DNA of 64,000 nucleotides from Polyporus tsugae. Taxonomy: Eukaryota; Basidiomycota; Agaricomycetes; Polyporales; Polyporaceae. Below, one piece after another: positions 54,498-64,000 of the stretch. Each line of letters starts with the position of its first letter. Position 1 is the first letter of the stretch. Location of the stretch: the NCBI GenBank assembly GCA_024305745.1, contig JAHRBS010000001.1:2170001-2234000 (forward strand). The letters run 5' to 3'. Under the pieces are notes generated by a model. That model saw only the letters and a list, made by a program, of their open reading frames with translations. It was not told the DNA's origin and searched no databases. Position numbers and translations under genes: made by a program.

Positions 54498-57007
54498 ATG
54501 CCTGCTAAAGCTCCTTTAACCTCCATCGAGGTCAGTGATGCCAAGTCCAGATTCATCCTGACATGCCTAATTCCATGGCGTGCCTCTTCCGCAGTGCTAC
54601 TCTCTCTCCCACCTCACTGAAGAACTTGCCTCCATACAAGATGCGTTGTCTGTTGCGGAGACCGAGGAGTCATGGGATTCAATAGCCAAAGCCCTCAACC
54701 GCTTCAGTGCCCTCTGCAACGGCAACGCGAACACCTACCCTACAGATCTCGTTTCCGTTCTCCGGGGATCTTCTCGTCCACTCAGCACCGCACTCAACTC
54801 TGAGCGCACCCGTCTCTCTGGGGCTGCAACCGACTTGCTAACCACCGCCGCTACCGCCCTTGGAAGCGCGTTCGAGCCTCTTGTCCCCCACTACTTCCCC
54901 ACTCTCCTCACGCTCTGCACACGCACCAACAAAGTGTTCCTCAACCGCGCCAAGACATGCATCGCTGCGTTCGTTGAATACACACAAGCGCCTGCTATCA
55001 TCCACTACTCCTCCCAGTCTGTCTCTGACAAGTCTGTGTCCCTTCGGCTTGCTGCAGCAGAGACCATGCTTCTGTGTCTCAAGGGCTTCAACCCGCCCGA
55101 CCTCGAGAAGGAGGCACGGGCGAAGGAGATTGAAGCGACGATCCGTGCGACGGCTGTCGATGCCAGCGCGGACGTGCGGAAGGTTGGGCGGAAGATCTTC
55201 GATGCGTATAAGATATTGCTCCCTCGGCGGGTCCAGAGGTGCGTCCTTCTTCGATCTTGTGCGAATAGATATGAACGTCGTGTACTCTTGCAGTTTCACC
55301 GACCCCCTCACACCGAGGACGCGCAAGTACCTGGAAATCAAGACAAGCGCTGCTGCCTCTCGCTCCCAGCCACCGTCCCGCCCCACATCTTCACAGTCCA
55401 TCCGCTCCAACCACAGCGACACACGTCCTATTCCGGCGTCCACCTCGCAACCTTGCACTTCGACAGCTGCAGCTGCTCAGCGCCCCGTCAAACATGCCCG
55501 TTCCATGTCTACTTCTCAAGTCTCTTCCCAAAGTGCGCCCCAGCGGCCCATTCGTGCGCCGACGCCAGAAGTGATCGCAGCCTCAAATACCCGCAAGGGC
55601 GTACGCCGACCTGCACGAGAGGAGCCAAAGCGACTGAGGGTCAATATGCCCCCGCCAGACTATATCCCGACGCGCTCAACGGACACAGGTCCTCAGCGAC
55701 CAATGTCCGCCACGGAGCTGCACTTCCCGGTGCATCACACGACCTCCGAGCGACCGACGTCTGGCCCACAGCGTGTTATCCGACCCGACGGGGCCCAACC
55801 CGGCACGTCGGCCGCAACAAATGTGGTGCGCACGGGACCCATTCGCCCAGCGGTGTTCTCGTTGAAGTCGGAAGATGGCCCGACGGTGGAGAAGAAGGAA
55901 CGTGTTGTCGGGGGTGCACGTCGCGTGCTCCGGATGCCTGAAACGGCCGATTCCGCTCCCGGGGCGGTGGCGGAGGGCAAGGGCAAGACCGCCGCCGTTC
56001 CCGTTGCGCCTCCCTCAAAGCTGATCCGTCCTCGGGTCATCTCTACCAGCAAGTCTACTCCTGTGATTCCACTGCAAGCTGTGGCCTCCAAGGAGGAGGC
56101 CGCTGCGAAGAAGCTCGCGTCGTCGGCTGGTGCGTCGTCGAGGAGGGGGACGTCAACAGCTACTACCACAGCGCTAGCCACAAAACTGGGCCGGACGACT
56201 TCGACGTCGACGCTGACGCAGCCTACTGCGGGATCAAGGGCACGGGTTGCCGAGAAGGGGCAGGTCGACAAGGACAAGGCGAAGACGAAGGTATCCTCGA
56301 ATACGTCGGCAGCACCTCGAGCAGGACCTGGCGCATCTGTCACTGTACGGGACAGGCCCGCTCGTGCGGTGTCGAAGTCCAAGTCGGGTGCGGCGAAGGT
56401 CGCGACGAAACCCTCTCAGAGGGCACCCGCGAAGTCGCGCTCTTCACCTGAAGTGCCAGAAGCGGCCCAGACCGTGGCCCCGACGGAGGTGCCTCTCCCC
56501 GAGTCACCCAAGCTTGCAGCAGCAGCACCTTCCCGCGAGCCTTCTCCTCCCCCTCTGATCTCTCTTGATACCCCCGAGAAACCGGTTGCGCCTCCTGTTG
56601 TACCGGAGCCGACTGCCGCTTCCACTCCCACTCCCACTGCTGTGGACCCCTTTCCCAACCCGGCGGACATCCCCCTCCCTTCCAGCGCGTCAGACGAGCT
56701 CTCTTCTACTTCACCTTCGGAACCCACGATCACCATCTCCGAACCGCACACGCCCACGCCTCAGCAGCGACCGCCCCGACAGGACGCTGAGGTCGAGCAG
56801 ACACCGATCTCGGCACTCGTCGCGTCTATCCAGCGTGGGTTCCTCTCGATGCATGGGAGCACGCCGCTTTCGCCCATGCGCGAGGAGGACGAGAGTGTGC
56901 TGGTAGTCGACGAGCCTGATAACGACGGAAAGGTGTTCGCCGCGGACGGATTGCTGCCGGCGCCCGTTGTACCGTTGTTCTCGAGACCGAGCGTGTTGCA
57001 CGCGTGA
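54498..57007 (+). CDS. CLASP-type TOG-domain microtubule protein
   Basis: Exon 1 gives MPAKAPLTSIE. Exon 2 gives CYSLSHLTEELASIQDAL and the HEAT-repeat TOG/CLASP_N domain (SWDSIAKALNRFSALCN, LSGAATDLLTTAATALGSAF, LVPHYFPTLLTLCTRTNKVF, LRLAAAETMLLCLKGFNPPD, VDASADVRKVGRKIFDAYKI). Exon 3 continues FTDPLTPRTRKYLEIKTSAA. After it come about 550 residues of basic Ser/Thr/Pro/Ala-rich linker, typical of microtubule-lattice binding. There is one TOG domain, where animal CLASP has three, so this may be a short CLASP/Stu1 relative. CLASPs rescue and stabilise microtubule plus ends. Stop TGA is at 57005-57007. Confidence 0.8.
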
Positions 57008-57317
57008 GACATTCTTTTTTCGTTCGCATCTGCATTCACCTTCCGTCGTCAGATTAGGACACGGGATACGAGCTACTTACGAATTTTACTTTCGATCATT
57101 GCTTTGATGAGTTTTCGAGGAACGCTTTCGTGCATATACTAGTTCGAGTGGACTGTATAATATTATGCAGAGTATAATGCATTCCACTACCTCTACGATG
57201 GTAGTACGTGAGGGAGGACGCCTGCGAAGACCTCCATCAAACGAGTCAGCAATTACAGCGAAACGCATACGCGCCAATGCATGGAGGGCTCACCAGCGAA
57301 ACAGTCCATGCACGCTC
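57008..57317. other. Convergent intergenic region
   Basis: 310 bp between two stop codons, AT-richer than the flanking coding sequence. No gene or repeat seen. Confidence 0.5.
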
Positions 57318-57701
57318 CTAGTGTGAGAGGAACAGCCTGCCCTTCGCCCGCCTCCGTGCAAGCATTTTGCGCCCGTTCACCGACCTCTTGCGCGAGAGGA
57401 AGCCGTGCTTGCGCTTGCGCTTCCTCTGGGATGGCTGGTACTCCTGACCCTTCGTGTTGTGCCGCACTTGCAGCAGAGGTGAGAACATGGGCGAAAGGGA
57501 GGAAGGGATGAGGTTGAAGCGCGTCATGAGGGCAGGTAGAGACCGCAGGAGGGAAGAAGTAGGGGTGGCGGAGGGGAGGATTGGCCTGAGGGGAGTGAGG
57601 GACGAGGCGAAGGAGACTGAGGTGGCTGGTCGGGGTACCGCGGCCGGGAGGGATGGCGGTCGGGAGAGCAGGCGGGCGAGCGAAGGGGGTATTCGCGGCA
57701 T
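57318..57701 (-). CDS. Mitochondrial large-subunit ribosomal protein bL34m
   Basis: A single exon of 127 codons. The first 75 residues form a Ser/Pro/Arg-rich mitochondrial presequence ([20 protein letters not shown]). The C-terminal 47 residues are the L34 core: [40 protein letters not shown], ending RLFLSH. The P-S-x-x-K-R-K-R-x-H-G-F-x-x-R and G-R-K-x-L-x-R-R-R-x-K-G-R motifs are diagnostic. This is a small structural protein near the 5' end region of large-subunit rRNA. Confidence 0.95.
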   Translation of the reverse strand: MPRIPPSLARLLSRPPSLPAAVPRPATSVSFASSLTPLRPILPSATPTSSLLRSLPALMTRFNLIPSSLSPMFSPLLQVRHNTKGQEYQPSQRKRKRKHGFLSRKRSVNGRKMLARRRAKGRLFLSH

Positions 57702-58062
57702 GTTTGTTTCGTGCTATAGAACCTTTAGTAGCTGGGGACGACAATATTGTCCGGAACCACTCACGAGAGCTGGACGACCAGACACAATTCCAGTCGCGAC
57801 TGCCCCGGACAGACACGACACGAAAGACGTGTAGCGCCCGTGAGTGAAACACACAGAGAGACCCTTGACACCCCGTCCCGTTATGGGGTTTGACCCCGAG
57901 GACAGCTGCGGTTAGGCTAAGTTGGGCAAGGGGAGGAGTTGAGTTACCAGACAACTTTGAGCAGTCTCCCCAGCTGCGTGCCCTCTTTGCTTGACGCAGA
58001 ATATCTGGCCGTGCCCGTTCAGTACTGTAGTCTGGTCTATCCTTTTATGTTCTACCGCCACC
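57702..58062. other. Divergent intergenic region
   Basis: 361 bp between the bL34m and CLIP-170 starts. No clear promoter motif seen. Confidence 0.5.
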
Positions 58063-61000
58063 ATGTCCGTCACCCCAGGTAAAGGCCGCCTCTCTGGCAT
58101 CCCAACTCCAGGCAAGCCGGGCACTGGTACTGGCATCCCGACGCCCGGCCTCCGCCCCCGATCGACCTCCTCCACAGGACAGAGGCCGTCCGTAAGCAAC
58201 CAAGACGACGACTATGCAAACAGGGCGTTCCAGGACGCGATCCGCGCAAACGACCCCGCACAGCACCGAGCCCAACGCGCGGGAGAATCACATCCGCCTT
58301 CCAGCTTCGCGTCCTCTCTTTCCCCGTCCTCCTCTTCCTCTTCCGCCTCCATTCAGAGCCTGGGCCTCGGCTTCAGCCATAACGGCGCACGTTTGGCCAA
58401 CCTCGGTGCGAGCTTGGCCGGCGTCCGTCCGTCCTCGTCCGCTTCCTCTGCGTCCTCCGCCGGACGCACGCCCTCGGCCAAGGCGTCGGCGGTGCGGCCC
58501 CCTAGTAGGCAATCGGACGTGTTTACGAGGAGCGCGAGCCGCGCAGGACGGCCATTTGACGTCGACGACAATGTGCGGATTGAGTCGCTCGGCTTCGAGG
58601 GCGTACTCAGGTATTTCGGCGAAATCGACGGGAAGCCGGGCATGTGGGCTGGGGTCGAGCTCAGCGGCGGCTTTGTCGGCAAGGGCAAGAATAACGGGTC
58701 CGTTGCTGGGTGAGTCCCGTTCCGCGCTCCGTTGCGAATGGTCTTTCCCATTGCTGGTGGCGGAACGTCCCAATTCTCGTGATGTATCATCTCCAGGTAA
58801 GGTAAGGACGGATGGCATGGGAAATACGCGTTTCTCGACGCGTTGGCGGATGCTCTCCACACTACCACACCACCAGCAGTGATCGCAAGCCGCACAGTGT
58901 TGAGGAATCCATGTCGTTCTACGTCTTGGCTCCTTGGGCCAGTTGACGCCTATCCCATTCATAATCGATGCATAGGATAACCTGAATCCCCTCGCATTTT
59001 TGCTTGTCACCTTCACGCTTTCACTCGCGTCTCCAGAGCAATGTCTCTCACAACTCCTCTCCGTCGTGCACTCGCAAGCGATATATTTACTGACTCTTCT
59101 GTCCTCAAGTAAACAATATTTCACTTGTCCACCCAACTGTGGCGTTTTCGTGGCCTCGACGAAGCTCTCTGCCCCTACCGTCGGAATCACCTATTCACGA
59201 CCGTCATCCGTTGCATCGAGTCGCAGCGGACGTATGACCCCCTCTTTCTCATCATCCGGCAGGATGACTCCCTCAGCTCTCCCTTCCTTCGGTAATGGCC
59301 GAAAGACTCCGTCAATATCCAATGGACGAGTAACCCCATCGATTGGCACCGGAAGGGTAACACCATCCATCAGCAATGGACGAGTAACGCCTGGTGCTTC
59401 CACTGGCCGGAAAACACCCAGTCTACAGACACCCTCCGCTCGCCCGCGAAACTCAGCAGTAAATACGCGTACTCTGGTCACTCCAGCACGTAATACGAAC
59501 GTACCGACAAACATTACCCCCGGCTCGCGTGCTGCGAAGTATGTGGGCATGACTGCAAAGCAGCTCTCGGGGGCACCGCATAGTCCCAAACGAGGAGCTG
59601 GTTCCGCCAGCCCCTCGAGATCGACAGGATTTGGTTCTCCGGTGCAAGCTGTGCGGCAGCTAGCTTCACCGACTCGGGGTGCCCGAAGTACCCCTGGATC
59701 GCCATTCACCACACCGAAGGCACTTGGCGCATCACGACCGTCTGGTATTGGGATGGGTCTACCTACATCTACAACACCCTCCAAGTCACGTCCCTCGACT
59801 AGTAATACGCCTCGTGCAAGACTACCCAGCGCAATCGCGATGCCGCCTCCCCCTTCCCCATCGAGCACCACTTTATCAAGCCGATCCGTCTCGCTCAACG
59901 GTCCACAAACGCCTGTCGATTTGCCCGGTTCGTTGTCCGACCTGGAGATGAACGCGAAAGCGATCCAGGACCGCATCTCCGGTCTCATGTCATCCCGGAA
60001 GACCCCATCGAGTCCACGTCCCGACTCCCGCGTATCGGCATCCGACTCTCTCCAGCTGCTCGACCTCCAGGGCCATGTCGAGCGCCTCCAAGCGCGTCTC
60101 GACGCCGCGGAGGACGAGAACAACCGCCTGCGCGCGCGCACAGACGGCGCAGAGCGCGAAGCATCGTCACGCATTGAGGCCCTCGTCGCGGAACGCGACC
60201 GCCATGCCTCGCGCGTCTCCGAGCTCGAGGCAGCTTCCCGCACGGCGGAGAGGACGCTCAGCGAGCGCGAGACGCAGATCGAGGCACACCAGCGCGCGGC
60301 GGAGCAAGCGGCGCGGGACATCGAGAAGGCGCGGGTGGACGGGGAGACCCGCCTGCGCGACACACAGAGCAAGCTCGAGGACAAGGAGGCGCTGGTGGCG
60401 CAGCTGAAGGAGGCAGTCGAGGCGCGCGAGGGCGAGCAGAACGAGAACGCGGCGCTGCTCAAGGCGAAGAATGCCGAGATCGCGCTGCTGGAGGCACGCG
60501 TGCAGAAAGTGTCCGCCGAGCTCGAGGAGGAGCGGAGAGAACTTGGGGGGCATGTGGACGAGCTCAGGATGGCTGGCCAGGTGGGTTGTGTGCGCGCTTT
60601 TTCGTGGGGTGGTGAGGTTGTTGATGACGGCGTGGACGTAGGAAACCATCGCGTTGTACGAGGAGCGCCTCAGTGCCGCAGACACAAAGCGGTACGAGCT
60701 CGAGGACATGGTCGTCTCGCTCGAGGAGCAGCTCCGCACCCAAGCCCGTCCCGTTTCTCCCAGCATCGTCGCACGGCAGGCGACATCCGCCGTGGAGATC
60801 GACAACGAGATGCTGCGCGACCAGGTGCAGCACCTGCAGAAGAAGATTGGGACACTCGAAGACACGCTCGAGGACATGCGCACCGCAAATGAGCACGAGG
60901 ACGTCGCGGTGCGCGAGCGTATCAAGCGGTATAAGGAGCGCGAGGATGCCATCCGCAAGGAGCTCGCCGAGGGCCGTCAGGAGGTCGAGCGCGTGCGCAG

Positions 61001-62709
61001 GGGGGAAGAGAAGGCGCGCATCCGTACCGAAGAGGTCGAGGAAGCACTGCGCGAGAACACCATCGCGCTCGAGAACGCGCGTGCAGAGGTAGAGACGCTC
61101 AGAAACGAGATTGCGGTGAGATTCCGTTGCTCGTGTTTCGTCGTTGGGGCGGTGGAGCTAATTTCGGATGCGAACTCGGCGACTAGGACCTCGAGGGTCT
61201 CGCGGCAGCTGCGGCGAGCAACTCCACGGACAAGCTCGGGGAGCTCGCGCCTCGAGCGAACGCCGAGCGTGCGAAGCTCCAGGAGGAGCTCACGGTGCTC
61301 AGGCAGCAGCTCGCAGAAGCCCAGGCCGCCGCGCCGTCTGCCTGCTCCAGCGTGCAAGCCCTCGAAGACGAACTTCACTCGCTCCAGGAGGACAGGGAGA
61401 CGGTGAGCCGCAGTGAATAATGTGATGCACACTGACCAAAGACCTAACTCGTCCTTCCCTGCTTTCAGCTGCAAGAGTCGCTCAAGCGCGCACAGGCAGA
61501 GCTCGCGGACGAACGTGCGATCGTCGAGGAGCTGCGCGTCTTGGCGAACGAGCGCACTGTAGGGCTGGACAACATCCGGAAGAAGCTCAACCGCGACGGA
61601 TCTGTGAACGGGTACGAGCTCAAGGCCCCGGTGTCGCCCTCCTCTAAGCACGACTTGGCTGCGGCGCGGGATGAGATCACCGGTCTCAAGTGCGTGTTCG
61701 CGTTGGCATCCCCGTGGGATAGTCGAGGCTGACACCATGCTTGTGATAGGCATATCGTTCAGGAGCTGCAGAAGGAGAACGGTGCATTTGCGCAGCGATC
61801 CAAGGTTCTCGAGTCCGAGAACAGGCTGTTGTTATCAGAGACAGAACAGCTTCGCGATGTGGGATTTGTCGTCCGTGGGTCTAGTCATTAGGATCCTGAC
61901 CTCCATCCCTTTGTAGGACCTGAAAGTCCTCGAGGAAGACGTTGAGAAGAGCTTGGCTCGTGAGGAGGCGATGTTGTCGGGCGAGCAGCCACCATCCCCG
62001 CCAACACCTTCTCTGGACGACGTTCAAGCCCTACAGCGGAGCTACAAAGATCTCAAGTCCAAGTACGAGGTAAGTGTAGTCGCATGGTCTTGGATTGATG
62101 TGAGTATACTGACCACCTTGGACAGACTGAGGTAGAGCAACTCCGAAAGAAGCTTGCAGATATCGAGATGAAGAGTGCACGACAAGTGCATGACGTACGT
62201 TTTCCCAGAGCGATTGGTCTACTCAAACTCGGTACTAACAGATGTGACAGTTGAACAAGGAGATCGGCGAACTTGAGTCTCTAATCGAGTCCAAGGTATG
62301 TGACATTCATTTTGTGATACATTTTCTGTTTACATATACTGTTCTATAGATCTACCGCGAAGATGAACTCGAGCGCGAAATTGAGCGACTTAAGGATAAG
62401 CTTTCTCGAAGCCAGAAGAAGTCTTCCAAAACCGATTTACCACTCCCCGAAGACTCGACCGGACGGCCTCCATCTGTTGCATCCACGATGTCCTCGACAG
62501 TCGGCCAGTCCGATGACGTTGTCTGTGAGATCTGCGAACGGCCCGGCCACGATATCTTCACTTGCGACCTACTGAAGGAGGATGCTAGACCGCCGAGCGC
62601 GGGCCTAATAAGCAGCTCTCTTCGCGCCGACTCCGAGCTGATCTGCGAGGACTGTGAGGAGCGCGGACACACGGCCGCGAACTGCCCACACTCTTTGGAC
62701 GTTTTCTAA
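58063..62709 (+). CDS. CLIP-170-like microtubule plus-end tracking protein
   Basis: The N-terminus is Ser/Pro/Gly-rich, then a CAP-Gly domain: VRIESLGFEGVLRYFGEIDG, KPGMWAGVELSGGFVGKGKN, then NGSVAGKQYFTCPPNCGVFV, split by a 400-nt intron (58710-59109). A basic linker with repeated R-x-TPS units (about 59230-59440) follows. Next is a long coiled coil from about 60020 onward (LQLLDLQGHVERLQARLDAA and more), in many exons. At the end two CCHC zinc knuckles, CEICERPGHDIFTC and CEDCEERGHTAANC, precede the last residues SLDVF. This is the CLIP-170/Bik1/Tip1 order. CAP-Gly binds tubulin and EB tails, and the knuckles bind dynactin/LIS1-type partners. Stop TAA is at 62707-62709. Confidence 0.9.
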
Positions 62710-64000
62710 GCGCTGCTGCTCTTCTATCAACTCAGAACGCTATTCATTCGCTATCCTTTCCACCTGCTTTCTCCGTTCTGTTTTCCCCTCCCGCGCCGTT
62801 CTCTGCCTTCCGTTAACAGTCGACCAAACCCAAGCAAACTGTAGCCAAATATCACAATACCGTTCCTTCGTCCCGTCCCGTCATATGCATTGTGCACAAT
62901 CCATCACTACTACCCTCCTTTGTCCCTTGGTAATCGCCGCATTGTACTTATGTGCGTTCATTCATTCGGTTGTCATTTCTCGTTCTGCAGCACTTGGTTC
63001 GTGCGTCCTCCCATACTCTACATACCCCACAAATGTTGTCTGCCTCCATTATAGGGCACAGGTATACCAGGGTCATCATATCCCGTTCATTCCACGACCG
63101 GCCCTGTTTCGGCCTCAGTACTCAGTCTCTGACCGTGCCGTGTACCGCATGGTTTGTCGCTCTCCTCATTGAGGCACCATCTCGGTAGGCTAGGGAATGC
63201 CAAGCCCTTGATTGTGGTTGATGTGGTCTGTGCCCAGACACATCCGCCCTCACCCCCTCAATTACTCAGACATCGCGATGACGGGTGGATATACTGCCCT
63301 AAGTGTACATTGGTCATGAGATCTTGAGACCTCGCCGGTGTAGACAGTGGTACCTAGCGTAAGTATGGTACCCGCCCACTCTCTGCCGTCTTCGCTCTAA
63401 TTCGACTTCAGACTACGTATGAGCCGGCTGGCAGGACGCTTTTAAATTTATGGTAGACCATGACGGTGAATATTTTCACACACCTGGAAGGCGGAATATG
63501 AACGACTGTCCAGAAAGACTAGGACAAGCACATGGGCAGCAAAGTTTTGAGAAAACGAACCCAATCAGTGTTCGACGAGTACACGGTGACGGCCCACGGG
63601 CGCCGATTCTCGCTTCTGAATCGTTGTGTAGGATAATCTCATTACTTCGGGATCAAAGATTTTGTAGCGTTTGTCGCCAAGGAAGTTGTGGCGGACCATT
63701 TATTTTCAGATGGTGACACGGGGTGAGCAGATGAGCGCTATTAGTATACGTATATGTTTAAATTCATTTAAATGTTTGTATGTAGAGGCTACGGAGCATA
63801 CGAGACTCTGAGTCTGAGGATAGGACAAGGGTCGCCACCGATCAGCGATGGGATGAGTGCAGACGTGTGAAGGGGCAAGGGACTGGCGGGGAGCAAGGCG
63901 GTTGAAAGGCGGAGAACAAGGGCTATTCTTGCGGGATATATATAAGAATGCTCCGCCGCAGCACGGGTGAATCGACTCCCATAACCATTCCCAGAATTCC
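62710..64000. other. Long intergenic region at the right end
   Basis: 1.29 kb with no supportable gene. An 88-codon frame at 63450-63716 has no recognisable motif. The far right contains a TATA element pointing to a gene just outside the window. Confidence 0.5.
63937..63946 (+). promoter_or_regulatory. TATA box of a gene beyond the right edge
   Basis: TATATATAAG sits in an otherwise GC-rich stretch 55-65 bp from the window end. Its orientation and spacing fit a plus-strand core promoter. Confidence 0.45.

Noticed and set aside
59191..60462. Long minus-strand open frame (423 codons) antisense to CLIP-170
   Set aside because: It is a shadow of the Ser/Arg-rich and coiled-coil coding frame on the plus strand; no family motif.
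63450..63716. 88-codon open frame in the right intergenic region
   Set aside because: No motif, no plausible splice partners and no composition typical of coding sequence.

Overview
This is a chromosomal segment of a filamentous basidiomycete fungus, most likely an Agaricomycete. Genes are dense, on both strands, and interrupted by many short introns of about 46-60 nt with GTRNGY donors and YAG acceptors. Gene models below were built by joining open frames across such introns until conserved family motifs read continuously. About 21 protein genes, two decayed enzyme genes and two short mobile-element insertions can be supported. No tRNA, rRNA or CRISPR was seen.

Layout. 1-6.5 kb: membrane-anchored amidohydrolase (cut by the window edge), an unassigned nuclear protein (possibly Nse6/SLF2-like), a DUF1746 (Dsc4-like) membrane protein, and a twin-CX9C complex I assembly factor. 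6.9-17.9 kb: one giant CSF1/BLTP1 bridge-like lipid-transfer protein. 18-21.5 kb: YIP1 and NSA2 head to head, then a PRKRIP1-like splicing protein. 22.2-23.6 kb: an AA9 polysaccharide monooxygenase pseudogene carrying a SINE-like insertion. 24.4-27.1 kb: VTI1 SNARE, prefoldin 6, mitochondrial uS17. 27.3-27.7 kb: a MITE-like inverted-repeat element. 27.8-33.3 kb: a SUV39-class histone methyltransferase with a long SUMO-interacting-motif-rich N-terminus. 33.5-39.5 kb: MGS1/WRNIP1 ATPase, pyroglutamyl peptidase, APS kinase. 40-43 kb: NAK1/KIC1-type germinal-centre kinase. 43.8-45.7 kb: a GH28 rhamnogalacturonase pseudogene. 45.9-51 kb: eIF2B-gamma and eIF3c, convergent. 51.5-54 kb: OM14-like outer-membrane protein and trans-3-hydroxy-L-proline dehydratase. 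54.5-62.7 kb: CLASP-type TOG protein, mitochondrial bL34, and CLIP-170, so two microtubule plus-end factors are near neighbours.

Almost all intact genes are housekeeping: translation, vesicle traffic, mitochondria, genome maintenance, cytoskeleton. The only two secreted plant-cell-wall enzymes, AA9 and GH28, are both broken by several independent lesions. That is compatible with a lineage that has reduced its saprotrophic enzyme set, for example a root symbiont; this is inference from two genes only. The most distinctive details are the SINE-like insertion with a 16-bp target duplication, the 17-bp triplication that shifts the GH28 frame, and two micro-exons (6 nt in NSA2, 15 nt in the SET gene).
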